Below are positions 43,601 through 55,400 of a stretch of DNA of 64,000 bases, piece after piece (position 1 is the stretch's first letter; each line of letters opens with the position of its first letter). The translations under genes were made by a program, and so were the position numbers. The DNA comes from Palaemon carinicauda (Eukaryota > Arthropoda > Malacostraca > Decapoda > Palaemonidae). Location: NCBI RefSeq assembly GCF_036898095.1, contig NC_090768.1, positions 44,431,984 to 44,495,983 of the forward strand, written 5' to 3'. The notes beneath the pieces were generated by a model that made no database searches, was not told the origin of the DNA, and saw nothing but the letters and a program-made list of their open reading frames with translations.

Positions 43601-46600
43601 CTGCAGCGAGTCCGAACTGACCCAGTGGCTACAACTGGGCCATTGGACTTGCGCGGAAGGGACCGACTTGCGCTTAAGAGGCCGCGAGACCTTGGTCCAT
43701 GGTTTCTTCCGAGAAACCTCTTCCGCAGACGAGGAATAAATGGGCTCTCTCGTCTTCGTGTGGGTGGGGCGATCTTGGTTAGATACGCCCGAAACCACGG
43801 AGGGAACGTCTGTTCGCTGATTAAAGCCTCTCGAACCCTTTGGTCGTACGACATTGCTTCTCCCCTGGGCTTGGGGGCTTGGGAGCTTGCAAGAGGTCCC
43901 GGACTGGGAGGACGATAGGCACGAACAGATGAACCCTCAAGCGCAACACTATCTACAACACTTTCCACAACACTACCACTCACTTTGTCACTACCCACTG
44001 CACTCTTACACTTCAACTCCTTGACGTCTGCCATGAGTTGGTTACGATCACTCGCCAATGACTCGACTCTCTCACCCAGAGCCTGGATGGCACGCATCAT
44101 ATCTGCCATCGAAGGTTGTTGAGTGCTAGAAGGGGGATCAGGAGCAACCACTACAGGGGAAGGAATAGGTTGTGGGGCATGAGGAGAGGAAAATTCAACG
44201 GAGTGAGATGAACTTCTCCTGACTCTATCTCTCTCTAGCCTACGTGTGTATTTCTGGAATTCCGAAAGCCCAACGCATTCCTCACATCGATCTTCCAATT
44301 GACAGGTTTTATCCCGACAATTGGAACAAACGGTGTGAGGATCGATCGAGGCCTTCGGAAGACGCCTTGAACAGTCCCTAGCATTACATTTCCTGAACTT
44401 AGGGACTTGAGAAGGGTCAGCCATTTTGAATTAGTCAAAGGGGAATTCAAAATCTATTCAAAGTCGTCAACAAATAATCCAAAATCAACAAAAGAATGCA
44501 AGGATGTATTGAAGATAACGTCTGCAAAGCGAAAGCTCAAAACTAGAAATGTGTACTTCACCAAAATATGTGAAAACCAATCCAGTAAGCAACAGCGAAT
44601 TTAGTAGGTCTTGCCGGTGGCACGACAGAGAGAAAATTGAGTTCTGTGTTTACATTGAGTACTGAGTACCTGCTCGACAGATGGCGCTGTTGAAGTACAC
44701 CCCCTACCTGCATAGCGATCGCTGGCGGATTTCGAGCGTAGAGTTTTTCTGTCGGGCAGCAGAGCTGCAGCTTATATAATCACCGGCTAAGTTTAATATT
44801 GAAAAAATAATAATAATACTTAACCTGTACCCGTGACTGGAATTACTGAAACATAAAGGCATGTTTACAAGGAGATAGTTTACTAGCTTCAACATACTAT
44901 CCCGGTGCAAACGCTTACTATCCCCACACAAAGGCTTACTATCCTGGAAAGTTTACTTGGTGCTAGTTACTCGCACAAGTGAACTATCCCCATGTAAACC
45001 GGCCTTATAAGAGCAAACATGAGGCTAAAAGATAAGAACCAAAAACTGACCTGTACATAGATGAATGTTGGTGAGCCTCGATGGGAACTAATTTACTGAA
45101 TATATCTTGTCCCGCTACCTCCGGATCATTCACACTGAAAGGAATGCCCTTCACTAACGAGGCTCCCTTCACTTCCGCAAGAGACGATACTGGAGGTACT
45201 TTTTCATGGTACACAAATTCATTTTCCTTCTGGGCTGCTGTCAGTTTCCCACCCATCACGTCGTTGGAGAAGGTTAAACTTTCTGCGATTAGCTGTAAGG
45301 AAATAAGAACACAAAAGTGAGGTTCTACAGGAGGTTCTCAACTTACTAACTTATTAGGTGCTAAGAAGCTGTTTGCTATTAGAATTCTGATAAATTTTGT
45401 CTTAGGGTAGACCTAACCAACTTACAAACTTAATAGGTTCTAAGAAGCATTTTGCAATTAGAATTCTGATAAATTTTGTCTTAGGGTAGACCTAACCAAC
45501 TTACAAACTTAATAGGTTCTAAGAAGCATTTTGCAATTAGAATTCTGATAAATTTTGTCTTAGGGTAGACCTAACCAACTTACAAACTTAATAGGTTCTA
45601 AGAAGCATTTTGCAATTAGAATTCTGATAAATTTTGTCTTAGGGTAGACCTAACCAACTTACAAACTTAATAGGTTCTAAGAAGCATTTTGCAATTAGAA
45701 TTCTGATAAATTTGTCTAAGGGGAGGCATAACCTAACTCTCATGCCAAAGACTTCTAGCTGCACCAAGTCAACAAATAGTCCCTTTTCATATAAAATGAA
45801 TAACAGGTTATGACATTTTGCTTACTTTATTAAATTATATAATATTGGATTATTGCAGTATTTCATTATCTCACATCTTAGTACGGTATACGAACTTTTG
45901 ATACATGAAATTTATTTCAGTTAGATTTGTGTTTGTTTCTCCAACTGTTTGTAAGTTGAGGAATTATAATTATTCTGCTTATAACTACCTTGGAAACTTA
46001 GCGGAAAAAGCACTTTATCAACTGCTGCTATAAAAAAGTTTTACCTAGTTTTCAGCTTATCGTTTCAGTAGCAACGTATAACACAATAAAGCCGTACCGA
46101 TTCAAGATACTTGTACCTTACAAAATTGGACAACTTTTTGCTGAACCAATTAAAGCAACTAAAGGTTACATCGCTTAGGAAATCGTCACGAAGTTACTTC
46201 GGAATAAATTTCTAAACTTACTTTCAACCAATACCCAAATATTTAACAGGCAAATTATGTGCAAATTACATATATAACTTTCATTGTCACTGGATAAAGA
46301 AAAAGCAAGCATTCAAGAAAAGTTACGCAACAAACAACCTCGTTAGAAGGTTAACTACAAAAGGACAAGATTTTCCAGACCTCCACAGCATTAGTTTCAT
46401 TCATGGACTGCGCAGCCTTGTTGAGACTGTTCATTTCATCCTTGAAGCGAGCATGACATTGATAAAACATTCCTATTTAATATTTCATTGTAAAACCAGT
46501 ACATCCTGACCATTATTAACCTGATCCAACATAAACTGTAAAAAACCTTCCCATTTTCATTGTTAGCATTCCACTTATGTCATTATGATTATCATTTCTA

Positions 46601-49404
46601 AACTTCGTCTATGTTTGTCCATATTGCATTTGATTCCACATTAAATACGACAAAGAAAAGTCAAAGAAAATTTAATGTAAAACACAAAAGTACTTGACCT
46701 TGTAGATCTCCTAACCAGGAAAACAAACAAAACACTAACTAAATCATGTACAGTATCTCAACAAGCTTACACTGTACGTGTAAGTACACAATCTTATTAT
46801 TTCAAAGGCTTCATGAGAAATTAATCAAATTAATCTTAATTTCTTCTAAATACAAAATAACTAAACATCTTACTGTTTTTATCTCTTATCACATATAATT
46901 CTTTATAAATTTGTGTTAACAAGACAAATTTGGAAGTAATTTGTATTTTTCCTAACGTACAAACATCTAGCTATTTAAAAGGGATTATCTTCCAGCTTCG
47001 CCAAAAGATAATCCCTATTAAATAGTGTTAGGTTTGTTAGTGTTGAAACAAAATCGTTTTGTATTCACGATTTTTCACAAAGTCAACCAACTGCACAATC
47101 ATTTAAAATTTCAACCCTAAAGTGATATAAATATCCTTTATATTCCTGTATTACTGACAAGATAAAACGAAAAACAATGCTATTCAAAATGCTATCATTA
47201 ACTGCTACATAGCATTAATAAGACCAGTGTTAATGTATGGATCAGAAACTTGGGTTTTAAGATGAAAGAGGAAGCAAAGCTTGAGAGAACAGAGATGAGA
47301 ATGCTAAGGTGGGTTATGGGAATATCACTATTTCAAAGACTGGAAAATGATGAAATAAGAAGAATCGCAGGAGTAGTTTAGAGTACCGAGATGATAAGAG
47401 TGTCACGACTGAGATGGTGTGGGCATGTGTTAAGGATGAAGGTAGGGAGGGAGTAAGGAGGGCTTAGGAGGAACCTGTAAGGGGAAGAAGATAAAGAGGG
47501 AGACAATTAGATGGCAAGATAAGGTGAAGGATGATATGGAGAGAAGAGGTTTGGTGGAAGAGGAAGCCTTTGATCGAAGGCATTGGAGAGGGCGCATCAG
47601 GCAACAGACCCCTTAATATAGGGATAACGGTGGGGAAGAAGAAGAAGAAGAAGAAACAAGTCATTTCACAATACCTCTTGTTTCTCCAAATTCTTTGAGA
47701 GTTTTGATGCTTCACTCAACATGTCAACAGCTGCTTGGTAATATGCAAGGCGTTCGCCCATCTTCTGTTGCTCTTCCGTCTGCATTCCTTGATACAAAAG
47801 TGCAACTGCTCCATAATAGGCTATCTTGAACTCGCAGTATTTCCGCCACATCTTCATCAAGATAATGTTTTTATTTTTATATATTGTCAAATGCCTTTTC
47901 TTTTATTATTATTATTATTATTATCAAAAATTTTAAGTAATTTTTATTTTTCCTAACATACTTACCGAGAACTACTTTCTTAGGAGTTACCAGTAACCTC
48001 CTCTCTACCGACCTAACTCCTAAGAAAGTAGTTCGAGGTAAGTATTCTTACCGAGAACTACTTTCTTAGGAGTTAGGTCGGTAGAGAGTAGGTTACTAGT
48101 AACTCCTAAGAAAGTAGTTCGAGGTAAGTATTCGTGTTGGAACAAATTATTATTATTATTATTATTTATTACTACTAGCTAAGCTATAACCCTAATTGGA
48201 AAAGCAAGATACTATAAGCCCAAGGGCTCCAACCAAGAAAAACAGCTTAGTGAGGAAAGTAAATAAGGAAATAAATAAACGATATGAGAAATAATAAACA
48301 AAGTAAAATATTATAAAAGCAATAACATCATCAAAACAGATATTTCATATATGCAAACTATGGAGAGACTTATGTCAGCCTGTTCAACATAAAAACATTT
48401 GCTACCAGTTTGAACTTTTGAAGTTCTACCAATTCAACTACCCGACTAGGAAGATCATTCCCCAACTTGGTCACAGCTGGAATAAAACTTCTAGAATAGT
48501 TTGCAGTTTCATTTTGATTATAACAGGAATGACATAAGAGGAAGAAGAATAACTTCTATAAGGCTTCAGAGAAAATAAACTGACATGTGTATATTCAATA
48601 TGTTCTTTGCCCATACTGTAGTCTTTATTTAAGATAGGCAAAGGCTAGGAGAAGGAAAACTCCAAAATCAAACCAAACAAGACCCCAACGGCGGAGCTTC
48701 CCAGCGCCGGCGGAAGAGGGCAATGCCTGTCGGGCAGGCAACAAGGCGGGCCTTGACATAACAAGAACCCGGCAGCCCGATGCAACCAACATCGGAGAAG
48801 CCGCCTGTCTCATATGTCTTGCGCCGCGGTGAAAACAGTGTGGGCCAAGTGTGTGTGCGTGGCCGTTGCAAAGCCACGACCACCCAAAACAATATACCCA
48901 GCTACTGGCATTCTGTCGTTTCCTCATAAGCACCCACCCCATAGATAGGAGGCTGATGGCTGATGGCTAACGACAGAAGCCAATACTCGGACACGAGTGG
49001 GCGCCGACGACGACGACGAGTCTAACATGGATTCAATTTCATCTCTTGTCAATAAAATTTTTCTTCCAAGAACGATTGCTTCTCAAATTAAAAGAACAGT
49101 AAATCACATGAACCAAGTGAGCTTAAATAAAGGTACAAAACTTAATTCATTGGAAAAATTGGGCATTATTTATTTCTAAGTTATTATCCTCTTGTTATTT
49201 TGAAGTTTTTAAAGTTTATATATGAATGACCTATTTCCATGTTGTTATTCTTAAATTCCCATTGAAGTTTATTTCCTTATTTCCTTTCCTCACATGGCTA
49301 TTTTCACTAGTGGAACCCTTGGGCTTATAGCATCCTACTTTTCCAACCAGGCAATAATAACAACAACAATAATAACTGTAATAATAATGATAACAACAAT
49401 AACT

Positions 49405-49464
<60 letters not shown>

Positions 49465-52400
49465 TCTTTCCCATTATTCACAGCAAATATCAGGAGGCAC
49501 AGTACATGAATTCTATATACTGTATATTACAAAATCATAGCTTAAAAACAATCAGCCAGCGAGTATGGAGAAACATTCTACTTTATAGAATATCAAATAT
49601 TGCAAACATAAATTGCCTTTAAAATGACTACATACCTTAAGTTTTTTACCACCAACAATCTCTGTGATGACAGCATCAGCTGACTTTGCAGAACCCAGGT
49701 TTTTCATGGCAGTCTTTAAATACTCCACAACTTGCATTGCAACCTTAGCTGTAAAGCAATAGAAATGTAATAAAAGGCGCAATTACCATCAATTAATTAA
49801 TCTTAGAGTAATCTAGAAACCAAACGTATAATACAAGAGAAGCCTAGTTTTTGTTTATCATAATCTGGATTATAGCCTTAACTTTCACTGATTACAGTAA
49901 AAATGTAGAATAATTTCAGGTTTCTGGCCGACCGATTAACCATTGCATTATTTTGTAGCTTCTTCAATACAATTTCCCTCTTCTCTTTCCCCAGATTCCT
50001 CTAATACAATACTGCAATATCTCTCATGAAGTGATCCTTCCGTAATGAATCAAGCTCTCTTCTCTTTAAGGTATCCAAGATACAACCAGGGAGGGCTAGG
50101 CAATGGCTACTGATGGCTCACTAGGTAGACCTACAGGCTATGGCAAACCCGGCCATTCTTAGCTCTAAAGGATGGTGAGGTTGCAGCGACCAAAGAAAGT
50201 AACGAGTTTGAGCGGGACTCGAACCAGAGTCTGGCGATCAGTAGTTAGAGATGTTATCAAATAGGCCACCACAAACCATTATCATCAACCTTCTCTATGC
50301 CTTTTTCTTCTTCTTCAGGCATAGCTATGATAAGAATATTTTAGATCTCAGACACATTCATTAAGATTTCTTTTAAATCATAATGCCCGCTTACTTTCTG
50401 AAAGCGTGTAAGAGTCCTGTTACACCATTATAGCAGCCCACATTAGTCACTTTTATAAAATGTTCAAATGTTAGTGTTTATGAAAGTAAGGATTGCAAAG
50501 CTAGTATACTATACTACTTCAAATTACGCAAGTTCAACCTTTCAAATAATCCCCAATTAACTTTTGTAAGCACACATTAGTTCTCTTCTAAAGAATGCAT
50601 TTCACACAGACTCCATGAAATAATAAAGTTTCAGGTATACAGTAAAAATGTTATTTTCCTTAGTAAAATAAATTTTTGAATATACTTACCCGATGATCAT
50701 GTAGCTGTCAACTCTGTTGCCCGACAGATATATAAGGTCGGGATACGCCAGCGATCGCTATACAGGTGGGGGTGTACACAACAGCGCCATCTGTGAGCAG
50801 GTACTCAAGTACTTCTTGTCAACAAGAACTCAATTTTATCCTCGGTCCACTGGTTCTCTATGGGGAGGAAGGGAGGGTCCTTAAATTCATGATCATCGGG
50901 TAAGTATATTCAAAAATTTATTTTACTAAGGAAAATAACATTTTTCAATATTAATCTTACCCGATGATCATGTAGCTGATTCACACCCAGGGTGGTGGGT
51001 GGAGACCAGCATACATTAGAAGCTAAGTATCCCGTATTTCATTTTAGCAGTTATTCAAAATAACAAGCATAAAATAAATAAGTACCTGGTAAGGAAGACG
51101 ACTTGAACAATTACTCTGCCTTTTTAAGTACGTCTTCCTTACTGAGCCTCGCGATCCTCATAGGATGCTGAGCGACTCCTAGGAGCTGAAGTATGAAGGG
51201 TTGCAACCCATACTAAAGGACCTCATCAAAACCTCTAATCTAGGCGCTTCTCAAGAAATGATTTTGACCACCCGCCAAATCAAGTAGGATGCGAAAGGTT
51301 TCTTAGCCTTCCGGACAAGCCAAAAATATTTCAAGAGAAAGATTAAAAAGGTTCTGGAATTAGGGAATTGTAGTGGTGGAGCCCCCACCACTACTGCACT
51401 CGTTGTTACGAATGGTCCCAGAGTGTAGCAGTTCTCGTAAAGAGACTGGACATTCTAAAGATAAAAGACGCGAACACTGATTAGCTTTTCCAAAAGGTTG
51501 CGTCGAATATATTTTGCAGAGATCTATTTTGTTTAAAGGTCACGGAAGTTGTGACAGCTCTAACTTCGTGTGTCCTTACCTTCAGCCAAGCTTGGTCTTC
51601 CTCATTCAGAAGGGAATGAGCTTCTCGTATTAACAGTCTGAAAATAATAGGATAAAGAATTCTCTGACATAGGCAAAGATAAATTCTTAACTGAACACCA
51701 TAAAGCTTCAGACGGGCCTCGTAAAGGTTTTAAAATAGAACTTAAGAACTCTTACAGGACATAATACTCTTTCTAGTTCATTTCCAACCATACGATAAGT
51801 TTGGAATATCGAACGATATTGGTCAAGGCCAAGAAGGCAGCTCGTGTTTGGCTAGAAAACCAAGATGTAGAACATGTAGCCGTTTCGGATGAAAATCCGA
51901 TGTTCTTGCTGAAGGCATGAATCTCACTGACTCTTTTAGCTGTGGTTAAGCATATCAGGAAAAGAGTCTTAAAGGTGAGATCTTTCAGGGAGGCTGATTG
52001 AAGTGGTTCGAACCTGTCTAACATAAGGAATCTTAGAACCACGTCTAAATTCCAACCAGGTGTAACCAAACGACGCTCCTTCGTGGTCTCAAAAGACTTA
52101 AGGAGGTCCTGTAGATCTTTATTGTTGGAAAGATCTAAGCCTCTGTGACGGAAGACTGATGCCAACATGCTTCTGTAACCCTTGAGTGGGAGCTGAAAGA
52201 GATCGCTCTTTCCTCAGATATAAGAGGAAGTCAGCTATTTGAGTTACAGAGGTACTGGTCGAGGAAACGGATACTGACTTGCACCAGTTTCGAAAGATTT
52301 CCCACTTCGATTGGTAGACTCTAAGGGTGGATGTTCTCCTTGCTCTAGCAATCGCTCTGGTTGCCTCCTTCGAAAAACCTCTAGTTCTCGAGAGTATTTC

Positions 52401-55400
52401 GATACTCTGAAGGCAGTGAGACGAAGAGCGTGGAGGCCTTGGAGTACCTTCTTTACGCGTGGCAGACGTAGCAGGTCCACCCTTAGGGGAAGAGTTCTGG
52501 GAACGTCTACTAGCCATCGAAGTACCTCGGTAAGTTATTCTCTCGCGGGCCAGAGGGGAGCAATTAGCGTCCACTTGCCCCTTCGTGAGAGGCGAAATTC
52601 TGCAGTACCTTGTTGACAATCTAGAACGGAGGGAATGCATATAGATCTAGATGAGACCAATCAAGTAGAAAGGCATCTAAAAGAACTACTGCTGGGTCCG
52701 GGATAGGTGAGCAAAGTATTGAGAGCCTCTTGGACATCGAGGTTGCGAAGAGATCTATGGTTGGCTGGCCCCAGGAGACCCAAAGTCTCTTGCATACATC
52801 CTAGTGGAGGGTCCAATATGTTGGAATTATTGTCCCTCCCTACTGAGACAATCTGCTAAGAAATTCAAGTTGCCTTGGAAGAAACTTGTTACTAGTGAAA
52901 AGTCTAGACCTGTTGAACAGGAGAAGAGGTCACTTGCGAACTCGTACCATGTCAGAGAGTAGGTCCCTCCTTGCTAGGAGATGTACATCAAAGCAGGGAG
53001 TTGACCATGTTCACCTCCACTACTTTGCCTTGAAGGAGAGACCTGAAGCTTTTCCAGGTCAGACGTACTGCCAGAAGCTTCTTGCAGTAGAAATGCATTG
53101 TCCTTTGACTCGAGTTCCATAATCCCGATCATTCCCTACCGCCTAAGGTCGCACCCCAGCCTACGTCCGATGCGTCTGAGAAGAGAACGTGGTTGGGAGT
53201 CTGAACAGTCAGGGGAAAAACCTATCAAAGGTTGATAAAGTCCTTTCATCCAGTCAGACCAGACTTATCTTCCGGAAACCGGGATCTAGACCGCTTCTAG
53301 CGTCTTGTCCTTTTCCAGTGAAGAGCCAGATGAAACCGAAGAGGACGGAGGTGTAGTCTTCCAAGTGACACCAATTGAACCACGGATGACAGTGTCTTAA
53401 CCAGACTCATCCACAGCCTGACAGGGCCGCGTTCCTTCTTCAGCATCTTCTGGATGGATAGCAGGGCTGGGGGTTGATCGTCTTGTTCAGCCATGTCCTC
53501 ATCAGAGGGTTCCTCATCCGAAACTGATGAGGAAACGGCAACGGAGTGGGCAACGTCTGACTCGCTGAATCCGGTCGCACTGGTGGATGCGTGACGGAGC
53601 CGGACACAAGATCATGGTACTGCTGCACAGTCTGTGAACTGTCAACCATGGGGAAGCGAGAAAGTACAGCGACAACCCGAAACTGTCTAGACTGTCTGGG
53701 TTGTGCAGACAACCCCTATAGGGTTGCTGAGGTTGCCGCACTGCGTCACAACAAGTCACCTCTGCTGGTTGTTGAACGTCTTCCTAGTGACACACTGAAC
53801 GTCCACAACCACCTCCGAGAGTCGCTTAACGTTAACGTGCGACTGGCAACCCACACTGGGTCGCACCGGAGGAGGAATCATCTCAACTGGCGGACGTGAG
53901 TAGGAAATCTCAGCGTCAACAGGGCGTACAACCAACCGGTAGGAAGGTTGTTGGCAAGAAGGTTCTTCTCCGTAAAAAATCCTCTATCAAGGACTAAGCT
54001 TGGACTGCATGTCTTGCAACAAAGCCCAAGGTCTATGGGAGCAGGTGTGGCAACAGACGGGGTAGCGACTGAAGCGGAACCATTTACCCTCCCTGGAAGC
54101 ATGTTATGCTTTAATTAAAGTCCATAGGAGGCTAAGCAGCTTAAGGCTCCTCTCCAAATGACAGAGTCCTCAAGGGAATATCAGAAGGAGGGAGAACAGC
54201 ACTTTCTCATCTACAGGAACCATGTCCGAGAAAAGCTAGGTTATCTCAGTGAGGGTCTCACTGGTGCAAAAGCAGCAGACCAGAAGGCAACGTTATGAAA
54301 CTGCTTGACAGTCTGTGAACTGTCAAAAACTGAACTGTCAACCACAACAAGAGCGTGAGGACATACAGCACTGGTGTATAGTAGCAGACCAGAAGGCAAC
54401 GTCATGTAACTGTATGACAGTTTGTGAGTTGGCAACAACCAAAGTTGTGTGGGGAAGCCTCAACTCTTGACTGACTAGTTTGCTGCGGGCAAGTGGCGGT
54501 AACCACAGTGTGTTGCGGAGGCTGACACACCGTGTCAAAACACGGCAGCTTGTGGTAGCTCACGCACGGCAACGGAGTGCTCCGTGTGTCTGTGGGAGTC
54601 ATCATACGTCTGGCAGGGTTGACTGTGCATGGGTGGAGGAGCTCTCACAACAAGAGTGTGGGAGCAGGCAGCCATGCCGGGCGCACAACCGTGGAAGGCT
54701 GTAGGCCCACGGGTGCATCGTCAACCTTCTCCGCAGTCGGAGTGTGGGAGCTGGCAACAACAAAAGCGGAGAGCTGGTGCGTGGGAGAGACTGCCGTGGG
54801 TTGCGGAGCATGCCGCATTGCGGCAAAACACGGCAGCTTGACAGCACCTTCCCACTGCTGATGCGGTAGCTCACGCATGTCAACGGAGGGTGCAGCATGA
54901 ACATGCGTCTGGCAGGGTCGACTGCGCATCGGTGGTGGAGCTCTCACAGGTGGAGTGTGGGAGCAGGCAGCCGCAGTATCTGCTGAACGCACAACCGTGG
55001 CAGGTTGTAGGTTAACAGGTGCAGTGTCAACCTTCTCAGCACGATACTCCTGCATGAAGGAAGCAAGCTGAGACTGCATATCTGCAGTATGGACCACTAG
55101 GGTCTATAAAAGACGGCAACAAACGGAGCTACTGTCCGTTGTGACTGAGGGTCTAAAACAGCTGGTGCAGCAACAGACGGAGTTACTGCCTGTTGCGGTA
55201 CCACCTCCTCTCTCGGAAGGTGTGCACAGGGTTGCCAGGTTGGCCTTTTTTCAGGCCAACAAACCTCGAATTTGACCCTTTTTTTTTTTTTTTTTTAATT
55301 GGCCTTCAGTAATATCATGAAAAATATGCGGATATTAAGTACTATATATTTGGCCTTTTTCTCCATATAGGTTTTTTAAAGCTTCCGTTGTTTGAAAGAT

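Larger units (their letters stand above)
39716..44806 (-). mobile_element. DIRS1-like tyrosine-recombinase retrotransposon (5.1 kb, internally deleted)
   Basis: Inverted terminal repeats bound a minus-strand gag, RT-RNase H and tyrosine-recombinase order. An internal complementary region near the 3' (left) end joins the complements of the two outer termini. These are the defining features of DIRS elements, which replicate through a circular intermediate and integrate without target duplication; no duplication is visible. It sits in the intron between exons 6 and 7, in gene-sense orientation. RNase H and recombinase motifs are intact but the N-terminal half of RT is missing, so it cannot be autonomous. 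Confidence 0.92.

Noticed and set aside
48625..48942. Minus-strand ORF of 105 codons in the GC-rich island
   Set aside because: Open mainly because of high GC content; no motif, and flanked by retroposon tails.
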